Positions 1-10,322 of a stretch of 64,000 nucleotides of DNA are shown piece by piece. This DNA comes from an uncultured Nocardiaceae bacterium (GTDB taxonomy: Bacteria > Actinomycetota > Actinomycetes > Mycobacteriales > Mycobacteriaceae): contig CAKZIX010000029.1 of the NCBI GenBank assembly GCA_936936565.1, forward strand, positions 54,577 to 118,576, read 5' to 3'. The position numbers and the translations under genes are program-made. Numbering within the stretch: the first letter of the stretch is position 1; each line of letters opens with the position of its first letter. Under the pieces are notes generated by a model. The model searched no databases. It was given only the letters and a program-made list of their open reading frames with translations, and was not told the origin of the DNA.

Positions 1-362
1 CCGACGACGGCGCCCACGACGACGGTCACCGACACTCGTCGACGCCCGCTGCATTCTCGGCCACGGCGGCGCCGGCCACCGCCTCGGCCGCCGCCCCCGC
101 AGCCGATGCAACGAAGCTCGAAATCCGTGGCGGTGCACTGGTTTCCGGTCCCGCGACAATCGAGGTGAAGCGCGGAGCGCAGGTCCGGCTGCAGGTGAGT
201 ACCGACGCCCCCGACGAGTTGCACATCCACGGCTACGACAAGACCGCGCCGCTGGCGCCGGGCGCTGCGGCCACCGTCGAATTCACCGCCGATATCCCCG
301 GGCTGTTCGAGATCGAGCTGCACGAGGCGGGCAAACGGATCGCTCAGCTCCGGGTGAACTGA
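1..362 (+). CDS. C-terminal part of a secreted cupredoxin-like protein (5' end outside window)
   Basis: The reading frame is open from base 3 to the TGA at 360-362, so the start lies upstream of the window. The visible N-terminal part is rich in His, Asp, Ala, Pro and Thr, as in a linker or a metal-binding segment after a signal peptide. It is followed by about 75 residues of beta-rich sequence with a DELHIHGYD segment, which resembles the small cupredoxin fold seen in EfeO/CopC-like and cytochrome-oxidase-II-like periplasmic proteins. The stop overlaps the next start as TGATG, so the two genes are probably co-translated and may work together in metal handling. The exact family is not certain because the N-terminus is missing. 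Confidence 0.6.
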   Translation, partial: DDGAHDDGHRHSSTPAAFSATAAPATASAAAPAADATKLEIRGGALVSGPATIEVKRGAQVRLQVSTDAPDELHIHGYDKTAPLAPGAAATVEFTADIPGLFEIELHEAGKRIAQLRVN

Positions 363-1522
363 TGCTCGAGATGCCCCTGGCCCACGGGCTGGGTGGGCGC
401 AGCGACCTGCCGGTGCCGCTGTGGCTGGCCATCTGGGCCGGTGCCGCGGCGGTGCTGGTCTCGTTCGTGGCGATGTCGCTGCTGTGGACGACGTCGCGGC
501 TGCGTGGCGCCGACGCCGGTCGCGCCCTGCCCGGATTCGTGCAGACACTCGTACGCGGGCCGGCGACGGCCGTCGTCGTCCGGGTACTGGCCGCGGTCGC
601 GGTTCTCACGCTGGTCGCCGTTGCCTGGTTCGGTCCGGATTCGTCTGCGGAAAACCCCGCGCCGACGTGGTTCTACGTGTGGTTCTGGGTCGGCGGCGCC
701 GCGCTCGCAGCGCTGACCGGCATCGCCGTCGACGGCCGGCGCGGCACCTGGTTCGCCACGGCGGGACTGGCGGCGTTCCTGTGGCTGGAGCTGGCGTTCC
801 CGTACTCGGATTCGCCGCGCGTGGTCGCGGTGTTCGTCGCCGTCTACGCCATCGTGAGGCCGGGCGGATTTGCCGAGTACTTCCGGCTGTTCGCGCGCCT
901 GGCGCCGTTCGGGATCCGCAGCGACGGCCGCGCCGTCGTGCGCAACCCGTTGGACGGCTTGCTGACCGGGCGCGCGGTGCCGCTGCCCATCGTGCTGCTC
1001 GTGCTCGGCGCGACGACCTTCGACGGCCTGAGCCGGCTGCCGTTGTGGACCGACACCACCGGCGATCTGTCGGAGCTCGCGGCGACCGCGGCCAACACCG
1101 CGGGCCTGGCGGGCACCGTCGCGCTCGTCGCGCTCGGCTACGCGGGCGCGGTCTGGCTCACCAAGCCCTACCTGCGCCGCGATGCCGGCGACCCGCACCA
1201 GGCCTTTGCCCACTCGCTCATCCCGGTGACGCTGGGATACACGGTGGCACACTACTTTTCGTTCTTCGTCTTCCAAGGCCAGGCGGGCATCACGCTGTTG
1301 CTCGACAACGCCCGAATCGACTACGGCGTAGTGGGCACCACGACGATCGCCGTGGTCCAGATCGGCGCCATCGTCGCCGGCCACGTAATGGGCGTGATTT
1401 CCGCGCACGATCGCGCGGTGGCGGTGCTGCGGCCCGGCTATGTGAAGGTCGGGCAGTTCCCCATGCTCGCGCTTATGGTGGTGTACACCATGGTCGGAAT
1501 CCAGCTCGTTGCCAGCGCATGA
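362..1522 (+). CDS. polytopic membrane protein
   Basis: A 386-residue protein with about nine or ten hydrophobic segments spread along its whole length. It begins with HGLGGRSDLPVP-type sequence directly after the start and carries a conserved-looking HYFSFFVFQGQ stretch near residue 300. Proteins of this type in Rhodococcus and Nocardia are often labelled fenitrothion hydrolase by homology; I see no recognisable hydrolase motif and would not transfer that function. Its start overlaps the stop of the cupredoxin-like gene and its own stop overlaps the start of a 51-residue peptide. That places it in a three-gene unit that may serve metal import or a membrane redox role. The function is inferred from context only. 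Confidence 0.7.
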   Translation: MLEMPLAHGLGGRSDLPVPLWLAIWAGAAAVLVSFVAMSLLWTTSRLRGADAGRALPGFVQTLVRGPATAVVVRVLAAVAVLTLVAVAWFGPDSSAENPAPTWFYVWFWVGGAALAALTGIAVDGRRGTWFATAGLAAFLWLELAFPYSDSPRVVAVFVAVYAIVRPGGFAEYFRLFARLAPFGIRSDGRAVVRNPLDGLLTGRAVPLPIVLLVLGATTFDGLSRLPLWTDTTGDLSELAATAANTAGLAGTVALVALGYAGAVWLTKPYLRRDAGDPHQAFAHSLIPVTLGYTVAHYFSFFVFQGQAGITLLLDNARIDYGVVGTTTIAVVQIGAIVAGHVMGVISAHDRAVAVLRPGYVKVGQFPMLALMVVYTMVGIQLVASA

Positions 1523-1674
1523 ACCTTTTGCTCGCCACCCGGGTCGTCGAGGCGCATCAGGGCGGCTGGGACGAATCGCTGGCCATGCTCGGTCCGCTGC
1601 TGGTGGTCGGCACCCTCATCGTCATCGCCCGGCGTAAGCGGCCGACGGACGACGAGGACGACGATCAGGAGTGA
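1519..1674 (+). CDS. small single-span membrane protein
   Basis: A 51-residue peptide starting with the ATG that overlaps the preceding stop as ATGA. One hydrophobic segment of about 16 residues (MLGPLLVVGTLIVIA) is followed by a positively charged patch and a very acidic tail (DDEDDDQE). The arrangement predicts a single-span protein with a cytoplasmic acidic tail. The overlap with the upstream membrane protein suggests a partner subunit. Its 3' end overlaps by 10 bp the 3' end of the convergent thioesterase gene. No named family is recognised. Confidence 0.6.
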   Translation: MNLLLATRVVEAHQGGWDESLAMLGPLLVVGTLIVIARRKRPTDDEDDDQE

Positions 1675-2102
1675 GGCAGGTTCTGCAACCGCACCTGGCC
1701 GCGGGCGACGGTGCGCTTGTCGGCGTCGATGATCGTCACCTGCCACAGCTGTTGCAGCCGGCCGCGATGGATCGGTAGCGCCTCGGCGCGCAACGTGCCC
1801 GCGCGCACCGCGCGCAGGAAATCTGTGTTGTTGTTCACACCGACGACGGTGCCCTGCTGGCCGTACCAGTACCCGGCGGCGACGCTGGCCATCGACTCGA
1901 TCACCGCGCAGTAGACGCCGCCGTGCGTAATGCCGGCGGGCTGATGCAGATCGGGCCGGATGGTGAGCTCGGCGCGCGCACGGTCCTTGGACAGGTCGGT
2001 GTACTTCAGGCCGAGGACCCCGTCGAATCCGGTTCCGACGAACTGATTGAGCTGGTCGAGGGTGCCGTTGTCCCAATCGAGGTCGGGCTGCGCGTCGGTC
2101 AT
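1665..2102 (-). CDS. PaaI-type hotdog-fold thioesterase (Rv1847-like)
   Basis: A 145-residue hotdog-fold protein. It shows the HxxGG-like HGGVYCAVIES active-site helix near the middle and the VNNNTDFLRAV strand typical of PaaI/EntH thioesterases, which hydrolyse aryl- or acyl-CoA or acyl-carrier thioesters. In M. tuberculosis the equivalent gene, Rv1847, also lies beside blaI (Rv1846c). I use the ATG giving MTDAQPD; an in-frame ATG four codons upstream (2114) is an alternative. An iron-regulator box and a terminator-like hairpin lie upstream on the same strand. This suggests iron control and possibly a proofreading role in siderophore synthesis like that of EntH; this role is inference. Confidence 0.85.
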   Translation of the reverse strand: MTDAQPDLDWDNGTLDQLNQFVGTGFDGVLGLKYTDLSKDRARAELTIRPDLHQPAGITHGGVYCAVIESMASVAAGYWYGQQGTVVGVNNNTDFLRAVRAGTLRAEALPIHRGRLQQLWQVTIIDADKRTVARGQVRLQNLPHS

Positions 2103-2149
2103 GGGCTCCAGCATGCGCCAACCGCCGTTGCGCCCGACTGTCCGGGTCG

Positions 2150-2251
2150 GAAAATGCCGACGGGCCCCGCGCACAAGGTGCGTGGGGCCCGTCGTGGAAG
2201 GGACCGGGGAAAGCGCTGCAGCCCTCAGGATTTCGCCGCGGTCCGAAGTCT
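2150..2251 (-). ncRNA. candidate iron-responsive small RNA (MrsI-like position)
   Basis: On the minus strand a promoter (TTGCAA, 17-bp spacer, TAAACT at 2286-2258) is overlapped by an IdeR-type box. About 100 nt downstream lies a 17-bp hairpin with a three-base loop (2194-2158), followed by GCATTTT. A 6-bp stem GGACCG/CGGTCC (2244-2239 with 2206-2201) encloses the 5' domain. The size, order and location between blaI and the thioesterase gene match the mycobacterial iron sRNA MrsI (ncRv11846), which lies between Rv1846c and Rv1847 on the Rv1847 strand. Primary sequence could not be compared. Alternatively the hairpin is an attenuator in the thioesterase leader. Confidence 0.55.
2158..2194 (-). 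terminator. intrinsic terminator or attenuator
   Basis: A 17-bp stem with one G-U pair and an AAG/CTT loop. On the minus strand it is followed by GCATTTTCC, which gives a short U tract. It would end the sRNA candidate 44 nt before the thioesterase ATG at 2114, so thioesterase expression would need read-through or a separate promoter. Confidence 0.75.
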
Positions 2252-2260
2252 GCTCCGAGT

Positions 2261-2279
2261 TTAGGGAAGGCTGCCCTAA
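2261..2279. promoter_or_regulatory. IdeR/DtxR iron box
   Basis: TTAGGGAAGGCTGCCCTAA matches 15 of 19 positions of the IdeR/DtxR consensus (TTAGGTTAGGCTAACCTAA) and is flanked by a further T and A that pair. It overlaps the spacer and -10 of the minus-strand promoter of the sRNA/thioesterase unit, the position expected for iron-dependent repression. It is 83 bp upstream of the blaI start, so control of blaI is also possible. Confidence 0.8.
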
Positions 2280-2310
2280 ATTGCAACTGCCGATCTGCGC
2301 GACATTCCGA

Positions 2311-2327
2311 TACGACGACCCGTAGTA
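2311..2327. promoter_or_regulatory. candidate BlaI operator
   Basis: TACGAC, five bases, GTAGTA: an inverted repeat with one mismatch. It resembles the TACTAC/GTAGTA operators of BlaI-type repressors and lies 35 bp upstream of blaI. This suggests autoregulation. It is short, so it could be coincidental. Confidence 0.45.
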
Positions 2328-2361
2328 CGCACATCTGTCGTTAGCGCCGTAGAATCGTGGG

Positions 2362-2766
2362 ATGGCGGGATTGGGTGAATTGGAAAAAGCGGTCATGGAC
2401 CACCTGTGGTCCGCGCGGGAGCCGCAGACGGTCCGCCAGGTACACGAAGCGCTGTCGGCGCGCCGCGAACTGGCGTACACCACGGTGATGACGGTGCTGC
2501 AGCGCCTGGCCAAGAAGGATCTGGTCATCCAGCAGCGCGACGATCGTGCACATCGCTACGTACCCATGCACGGCCGCGACGAACTCGTCGCCAGCCTCAT
2601 GGTGGACGCACTGCAGCAGGCCGACGAATCCGAGGGCCGCGCCGCGGCGCTCGTGCACTTCGTCGGGCAGGTCGGCGCCGACGAGGCAGCAGCCCTGCGC
2701 GAGGCATTGGCTAAGCTCGAGGAGAACGAGGCGGCAACGAAGCCGCCTGGCGACACCGATAGGTAG
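2362..2766 (+). CDS. blaI: BlaI/MecI-family transcriptional repressor
   Basis: A 134-residue winged-helix protein. The LGELEKAVMDHLW start, the VRQVHEAL helix and the YTTVMTVLQRLAKKDLV recognition helix are the hallmarks of BlaI/MecI, which dimerise through a C-terminal helical region and are released from DNA after proteolysis triggered by a membrane sensor. The M56 protease gene follows after 4 bases, the usual blaI-blaR arrangement. A TAGAAT -10-like hexamer ends 6 bp before the ATG, so the mRNA is probably leaderless. In mycobacteria the homologue Rv1846c controls beta-lactamase and ATP-synthase-related genes; the targets here are unknown. Confidence 0.93.
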   Translation: MAGLGELEKAVMDHLWSAREPQTVRQVHEALSARRELAYTTVMTVLQRLAKKDLVIQQRDDRAHRYVPMHGRDELVASLMVDALQQADESEGRAAALVHFVGQVGADEAAALREALAKLEENEAATKPPGDTDR

Positions 2767-2770
2767 AGCA

Positions 2771-5237
<2,467 letters not shown>

Positions 5238-5241
5238 CCGG

Positions 5242-5421
5242 TAGACTGACAAGTCCTTGACGTACCAAGAAAGGGATCGCCGAATGGCGCGCTCGCGCGC
5301 TGTGCTCGTTTCGGAAGCCGACGGCTCCGCCGAGTCCTTATCGGAGGGCTCCTCTATCGAGCCGGGAACACCCGGCCGCCCCAGCCCAGTCGTCCTGCCC
5401 GACCGTCGGCGGCGATGACCG
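5242..5421 (+). promoter_or_regulatory. structured leader of the CorC operon
   Basis: A possible -10 (TAGACT, 5242-5247) starts a leader of about 170 nt before the first CorC-like gene. It contains a 6-bp stem with an AACA loop (5361-5376, arm GCCGGG) and a GGAGGGCTCC hairpin (5343-5352). It also holds a 44-codon upstream ORF. Magnesium sensing would fit the downstream genes, but I could not match the M-box core. Confidence 0.35.
5284..5418 (+). CDS. possible 44-residue leader peptide
   Basis: An ATG preceded by AAGAAAGGGA, a good ribosome-binding site, opens a 44-codon frame. The product is Ser-rich and ends in four Arg. Its stop is three bases before the ATG of the CorC-like gene, so translation could be coupled. 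No family is recognised, and the compositional bias of this genome makes chance ORFs common. Confidence 0.35.
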   Translation: MARSRAVLVSEADGSAESLSEGSSIEPGTPGRPSPVVLPDRRRR

Positions 5422-6795
5422 ATGGACATTCTGATCACCGTCGCGAGCCTGCTCGGATTCGTGGCGCTCACCGCCGGCACCGCGCTGTTCGTGGCCGCCG
5501 AATTCTCGCTCACCGCGCTGGAACGTTCGACGGTCGACGCCCACGCACGCAACGGCGACGTGCGGTCCCGGCAGGTGCAGCGGGCGCATCGCACCCTCAG
5601 TTTCCAGCTGTCGGGAGCCCAGCTCGGCATCACGATCACCACGCTGGTCACCGGCTATATCGCCGAGCCGGTGCTGGCCCGGTTGCTGACACCGCTGCTG
5701 TCGGGCATCGGGGTCGGCGAGTCGCTGTCCGGCGGCATCGCGCTGGCGCTGGCGCTGCTGATCGCGACGTCGTTGTCGATGGTCTACGGCGAGCTGGTGC
5801 CCAAGAACATCGCCATCTCCAAGCCGCTGCCGACGGCCCGGTTCACCGCCGGTCCGCAGATGTGGTTCGCCACCGCGTTCAAGTGGATGATCAACGGGCT
5901 CAACGGTTCCGCGAACTGGATCGTGCGCCGGCTGGGCATCGAACCAGCCGAGGAGCTGCGCTCGGCGCGCTCGCCGCAGGAGCTGGGTTCGCTGGTGCGC
6001 ACCTCGGCGCAGCGCGGCGCCCTCGATCAGCGCACCGCCGTGCTGGTCGATCGCTCGCTGCGCTTCGGTGAGTTCTCCGCCGAGGAGCTGATGACCCCGC
6101 GGGTGAAGATCGAGACCCTGGAAACCTCGGACACCGTCGCCGACTTGATCGCCGCGGCCGCGCGCACCGGGTTCTCCCGGTTCCCGGTGGTCGACGGGGA
6201 CCTGGACGACGCGGTCGGGGTGGTGCACGTCAAGCAGGCGTTCACCGTGGCGGCACGGCGCCGCCGCAGCACCCGCCTCGGCGAGATCGCCCAGACGGTG
6301 CCGACGGTGCCCGCGAGCCTGGACGGCGACGAACTGCTCGAACTCGTACGTGCGGCAGGTACGCAGGTGGCATTCGTGGTCGACGAATACGGCGGCACCG
6401 CGGGCATCGTCACCATGGAAGACCTGATCGAAGAGATCCTCGGTGACGTCCGCGACGAGCACGACGACCCCGAGCTGGACGTGCGCCGGGTGGGTGACAA
6501 CTGGACCTGCTCGGGACTGCTGCGCATCGACGAGGTGCAGCGCGCCATCGGTTACGACGCGCCCGAGGGCGACTACGACACCCTCGGCGGACTGGTCCTC
6601 TACCAGTTGGGCCGCATTCCGAACGCGGGCGACGAGGTCGCGTTGCCCGAAACTGCGGCCGACGAACGCGAACCCGGCGGCTGGATCGCGAAGGTGGAGA
6701 AAATGGACGGGCGGCGCATCGACCGGGTGCTGCTGACCCCGGTACCCGAGGGCGTGTTCGCCACCAAGACCAGGGAGCAGCATCACCGTGCCTGA
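5422..6795 (+). CDS. DUF21-CBS-CorC/HlyC family membrane protein (Rv1842c-like)
   Basis: A 457-residue protein. It has an N-terminal DUF21 domain with three to four membrane segments (about residues 1-150, including the [14 protein letters not shown] motif), a CBS pair at about 215-335 with [23 protein letters not shown], and a C-terminal CorC_HlyC FAD-like domain. This is the CNNM/CorC/MpfA group, linked to magnesium export or protection from excess divalent cations. The next gene overlaps it by 8 bp and encodes a shorter paralogue, as in the Rv1842c-Rv1841c pair, which suggests a heteromeric membrane complex. Confidence 0.9.
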   Translation: MDILITVASLLGFVALTAGTALFVAAEFSLTALERSTVDAHARNGDVRSRQVQRAHRTLSFQLSGAQLGITITTLVTGYIAEPVLARLLTPLLSGIGVGESLSGGIALALALLIATSLSMVYGELVPKNIAISKPLPTARFTAGPQMWFATAFKWMINGLNGSANWIVRRLGIEPAEELRSARSPQELGSLVRTSAQRGALDQRTAVLVDRSLRFGEFSAEELMTPRVKIETLETSDTVADLIAAAARTGFSRFPVVDGDLDDAVGVVHVKQAFTVAARRRRSTRLGEIAQTVPTVPASLDGDELLELVRAAGTQVAFVVDEYGGTAGIVTMEDLIEEILGDVRDEHDDPELDVRRVGDNWTCSGLLRIDEVQRAIGYDAPEGDYDTLGGLVLYQLGRIPNAGDEVALPETAADEREPGGWIAKVEKMDGRRIDRVLLTPVPEGVFATKTREQHHRA

Positions 6796-7870
6796 TCTCG
6801 TCGGAGTGCTGCTCACCATCGTGCTGCTGGCCGCCAACGCATTCTTCGTCGGTGCCGAGTTCGCGCTCATCTCGGCGCGCCGCGACCGTCTGGAAACCCT
6901 TGCCGCGCAAGGTAAGCGGGGGGCACGCACGGTCATCAAGGCGGGCGAGAACCTGTCCATGATGCTCGCGGCCGCCCAGCTCGGCATCACCATCTGCTCG
7001 ATTCTGCTGGGCCGAGTGGGCGAGCCCGCCGTCGCGCATCTCATCGAGCGGCCCATGGAGCTGGCCGGGGTGCCCGGCGAGCTGTTGCACCCGATCGCCT
7101 TCACGATTGCCCTGGCCATCGTGGTGGTTCTGCACATCCTGCTCGGCGAGATGGTGCCGAAGAACATTGCGCTGGCCGGGCCGGAACGCAGTGCGCTGCT
7201 GCTGGTTCCGGCGCATCTGATGTGGCTGCGGCTGGCACGACCGCTGATCGGGCTCTACAACCTGGCCGCCAACCTCACCCTCAAGCTGCTGCGCATCGAA
7301 CCGAAGGACGAGCTGGAGGCGACGGTGTCGGCGCAAGAGCTGTCCGAGCTGATCGGCGAGTCCCGGTCGGAGGGACTGCTCGACGAGGAGGAGCACCGCC
7401 GCATCACCCAGGCGCTGGAGAACACCGGGCGCACGGTGGCCGACGTCCTCATCCCGCTCGGCCAGGCGCGCACCGTCCCGTTGACCGACGGCGGCACCAC
7501 GCTGGGCGCCATCGAGAAGGCCGTCATCGAAACCGGGTACTCGCGCTATCCGGTGCGCGCGGCCAGCGGCGAACTCGTCGGGTACGTGCATCTGAAGGAT
7601 GTGCTCGACGAGGTGGCCGACGACCGCGCGGGACCCGACACCAAGATCCCGGCCTCCGACATCCGGGAACTGCCCACCGTGCAGCTGCGCACGCCGCTGT
7701 ACGAGGCCTTGGGCCGGTTGCGCCGGGCCAGCAGCCATCTGGGCCGGGTGGTCGATGCCAAGCAGGTGACGGTCGGCATCGTCGCGCTGGAAGATCTCGT
7801 CGAGGAGTTCGTCGGCACCGTGCGCGACAACACGCACCGGATCAAGGACGTCACGCCGGGGTCGTCGTGA
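6788..7870 (+). CDS. DUF21-CBS family membrane protein (Rv1841c-like)
   Basis: A 360-residue paralogue of the preceding gene with a GTG start that overlaps the upstream stop region by 8 bp. It has the DUF21 membrane domain with the [15 protein letters not shown] motif and a CBS pair ending with [15 protein letters not shown], but lacks the C-terminal CorC_HlyC domain. The pairing of a long and a short member is conserved with M. tuberculosis Rv1842c-Rv1841c. A role in divalent cation export or homeostasis is inferred from the family. The following gene overlaps its stop as GTGA. Confidence 0.9.
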   Translation: MPDLVGVLLTIVLLAANAFFVGAEFALISARRDRLETLAAQGKRGARTVIKAGENLSMMLAAAQLGITICSILLGRVGEPAVAHLIERPMELAGVPGELLHPIAFTIALAIVVVLHILLGEMVPKNIALAGPERSALLLVPAHLMWLRLARPLIGLYNLAANLTLKLLRIEPKDELEATVSAQELSELIGESRSEGLLDEEEHRRITQALENTGRTVADVLIPLGQARTVPLTDGGTTLGAIEKAVIETGYSRYPVRAASGELVGYVHLKDVLDEVADDRAGPDTKIPASDIRELPTVQLRTPLYEALGRLRRASSHLGRVVDAKQVTVGIVALEDLVEEFVGTVRDNTHRIKDVTPGSS

Positions 7871-8742
7871 ACGAGCCGGTCGGCGGGGCGAATGTCGTTC
7901 TGCCGCAGTCTGATTGGCACCCGCGCCGGGACGCCCACGTGGCGCGCGTGCAGGCGCTGGTCGGTGCGCACCGGCAGCGGCGCGCCGCGCACCGCGCGCA
8001 TCCGGTGGTGGACTTCCTGTTCACCTACTACAGCTACAAGCCCACGCAACTGCTGCGCTGGCATCCCGGCTACGGGGTGACGCTGACCGGCGCCGACGAG
8101 TACGCCGGATGGCGCGGCTACCACCGCACCGTTGATGGCGTGACCGCCGATCCGGCCTTTCTCGAACGCCGCCGCGACACCGTCGAATTCACGCTGCACC
8201 TGCTGACGGCGACGGCCGCCCGCCCGCCGCACCTGTCGTGCTTCGGCCTCCACGAGTGGGCGATGGTGTACCGCTCCGACGAGGTACGTCACAGTACAGT
8301 GCCGTTGCGCCTCGGGCCGGCGGGCACCGACGCCGTCGTGGAATCGATGCCGTTGCGCTGCACGCACTTCGACGCCTTTCGGTTCTTCACACCGGAGGCG
8401 GTGCCGCGCAACGCCGCGCCCCTGACCCGCGCCGACCAGATCCGCACCGAACAGCCCGGCTGCTTGCACGTGAGCATGGACCTCTACAAGTGGTGCTACA
8501 AGCTGGCCCCCTTGATCGACTCCGAGTTCACCGTCGACTGCTTCGAATTGGCCATGGCCGCACGTGAATTGGATATGCGGGCCAGTCCCTACGACCTGTC
8601 GGGCTACGGCTACGACGCGGTGCCGATCGAAACCCCCGGCGGGCGTGCGGAATACGTGCGCGGACAGCTCGCGCTCGCCGAGCGGGCGGGTGGTCTACGC
8701 GAGGCGCTCGCACAGCGCTGCCGCGATCTGTTGGGCGGCTGA
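7867..8742 (+). CDS. conserved actinobacterial protein (often labelled 3-methyladenine DNA glycosylase)
   Basis: A 291-residue soluble protein whose GTG start overlaps the upstream stop (GTGA). Conserved-looking segments are DFLFTYYSYKPTQLLRWHPG, CFGLHEWAMVYR and MPLRCTHFDAFRFFT, rich in Trp, His and aromatic residues. Related actinobacterial proteins are frequently annotated as 3-methyladenine DNA glycosylases, but I see neither the HhH-GPD nor the AAG signature, so that name is doubtful. Translational coupling to the CorC-like pair suggests co-expression only. The function is unknown. Confidence 0.7.
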   Translation: MNEPVGGANVVLPQSDWHPRRDAHVARVQALVGAHRQRRAAHRAHPVVDFLFTYYSYKPTQLLRWHPGYGVTLTGADEYAGWRGYHRTVDGVTADPAFLERRRDTVEFTLHLLTATAARPPHLSCFGLHEWAMVYRSDEVRHSTVPLRLGPAGTDAVVESMPLRCTHFDAFRFFTPEAVPRNAAPLTRADQIRTEQPGCLHVSMDLYKWCYKLAPLIDSEFTVDCFELAMAARELDMRASPYDLSGYGYDAVPIETPGGRAEYVRGQLALAERAGGLREALAQRCRDLLGG

Positions 8743-8752
8743 GCCGGGCGGC

Positions 8753-9340
8753 TCACTGCTCGTCGGGTGCCCCGGCGAGAATCCGAATAGTGTCGACGAG
8801 CCCGTCCACCGACAGGCTCGGGTCGATGGAGCGCAACAACCCGAGCCCGATACCGAGCGCCAGACCTACCGTGGCGAGCTCGCGGATCTGCAACCGCGGT
8901 TGCAGATCCATCGCGGCCGTGGCGCCGGAGATGAGATCGAGGATCGAGGTTTGCTGGGCGGCGAGATCGGCGTGCAACTCGCGGTTACGGCGCGCCTGGA
9001 TCGCGTATTCGAGTTCGAGCGTCGTCCATTCCGGGTCGCCGATCACCCGGTTCGCCCACGCCTGAAGCTGATCGAAGGTGGCCTGCATGTCACCCGCCGC
9101 GCCCAGGATTGCGGCGACCTCGCCCACCCGTTCGGCGCGGATCTCGGCGAGCACGGCCCGGCACAGCTCGTCCTTGTTGCGAAAGTTCGAGTACACCGCA
9201 CCTTTGGAGTAGCCCGCGGACTCGGCCACTTTGTCCAGCGAGGTGGCCGCGAAGCCGTCCCGGAAGAACATCGCCTTGGCGGTCGCAATGAGCTGGGCTC
9301 TCGTGTGTGCCTGGCTTTCGGCACGGGTCAGGCGGGCCAT
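8753..9340 (-). CDS. TetR-family transcriptional regulator
   Basis: A 195-residue protein with a classical N-terminal TetR helix-turn-helix (about residues 10-55: LIATAKAMFFRDGFAATSL, VAESAGYSKGAVYSNFRNK) and a helical ligand domain. It diverges from the patatin-SDR-monooxygenase operon with a 70-bp gap, the usual arrangement for a local repressor. A short inverted repeat overlaps the operon's -10 region. Its 3' end converges on the gene ending at 8742 with a 10-bp gap. The inducer is probably a ketone, ester or fatty-acyl derivative, judged from the neighbours only. Confidence 0.9.
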   Translation of the reverse strand: MARLTRAESQAHTRAQLIATAKAMFFRDGFAATSLDKVAESAGYSKGAVYSNFRNKDELCRAVLAEIRAERVGEVAAILGAAGDMQATFDQLQAWANRVIGDPEWTTLELEYAIQARRNRELHADLAAQQTSILDLISGATAAMDLQPRLQIRELATVGLALGIGLGLLRSIDPSLSVDGLVDTIRILAGAPDEQ

Positions 9341-9356
9341 GGCGCAAGTCTAGTCG

Positions 9357-9391
9357 TTGACATGCCTCGGGTCTTCAAATACCGTCAGTAT
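9357..9391 (+). promoter_or_regulatory. promoter and candidate TetR operator
   Basis: TTGACA (9357-9362), a 17-bp spacer and TACCGT (9380-9385) form a recognisable promoter for the patatin operon. The inverted repeat ATAC-CGTCA-GTAT (9379-9391) covers the -10, where binding of the divergently encoded TetR protein would block transcription. The arms are only 4 bp, so the operator call is tentative. Confidence 0.5.
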
Positions 9392-9410
9392 GCCAACAAG
9401 GAGGTTGCAC

Positions 9411-10322
9411 ATGGTCCGTCGTGGACTGGTACTCGGCTGCGGCGGCACCGTCGGCGGCGCCTGGCAGATGGGTGCGCTTCACGCCCTCGAACACGCGCTC
9501 GGCTGGGACCCGCGCACGGCCGACGTGATCGTCGGCACGTCGGCCGGCGGCACCGCCGCGGTCATGCTGGGCAGCGGCGTCGGCACCGCGGAAATGGTTG
9601 CCGCACAACGTGACGAGCCCACGGCACGGCCCTCCGTGCGCACCTTCTGCTGCACCCCGCCCGCGCCCCTGCCGGCGATCCCGTTCGGCGTGCCGCCGCT
9701 GCGGCTCACCGTGGGCGGCCTGCGGCACGGCGCGGTGCACACGGTGCTCGCCGGTCTCGCACCCACCGGGCGCACCCGCACCGACTTCCTCGACGATCTG
9801 GTCGCGGATCTGGCCCCGGGCGGCTGGGTGTCGCATCCGGCCACCTGGCTCGTCGCGACCGGTGTCGGCACCGGCGACCGGGTCGCACTCGGCCGCGCCA
9901 GTGCCTCGCCCTGCACCGTGCGCGACGCGGTGCGGGCCACCTGGGCGATTCCGGGCTGGTATCCGCCGGTAGAGATCGGCACCGACCGCTACGTCGACGG
10001 CGGCGCGCGGTCCACCGCTTCGGCCGACATGATGCTCGGCACCGGTGTCGACGAGGTGGTCGTGGTGGCGCCGATGGCCGGGGTCGGCGCCGAGTCCGCG
10101 GGCGGCGTGGGCGGGCGCCTGGAACGGCTGCTGCGCGGCCCCATGAGCCGGCGTCTGGATGCCGAAATCCGGACGCTTGAGGCCACCGGCATCCGGGTGC
10201 TGCGCGTTCACCCCACCGCTGCCGAGCTGGCCGTGATGGGCCCCAACTTCATGGACCCCGGCCGCCGGCGAGCGGCCCTCGAAACAGCGATCAAGCATGT
10301 CCCAGAGAGGATTTCGGTATGA
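9411..10322 (+). CDS. patatin-like phospholipase/esterase
   Basis: A 303-residue protein with the three patatin signatures: the glycine-rich oxyanion loop GCGGTVGG near residue 9, the nucleophile Ser44 in GTSAG, and the catalytic Asp196 in VDGG. The enzyme uses a Ser-Asp dyad to cleave acyl esters. The ATG is preceded by AAGGAGGTTGCAC, a near-perfect ribosome-binding site, which decides the start over an upstream ATG at 9357. It is first in an operon with an SDR and a Baeyer-Villiger monooxygenase joined by ATGA overlaps. Hydrolysis of the ester made by the monooxygenase is a plausible role. Confidence 0.88.
   Translation: MVRRGLVLGCGGTVGGAWQMGALHALEHALGWDPRTADVIVGTSAGGTAAVMLGSGVGTAEMVAAQRDEPTARPSVRTFCCTPPAPLPAIPFGVPPLRLTVGGLRHGAVHTVLAGLAPTGRTRTDFLDDLVADLAPGGWVSHPATWLVATGVGTGDRVALGRASASPCTVRDAVRATWAIPGWYPPVEIGTDRYVDGGARSTASADMMLGTGVDEVVVVAPMAGVGAESAGGVGGRLERLLRGPMSRRLDAEIRTLEATGIRVLRVHPTAAELAVMGPNFMDPGRRRAALETAIKHVPERISV

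Noticed and set aside
5242..5421. M-box magnesium riboswitch before the CorC genes
   Set aside because: GGAGGGCTCCT resembles part of the M-box core, but the conserved distal elements, including the 3' GCTAAA segment, could not be found.
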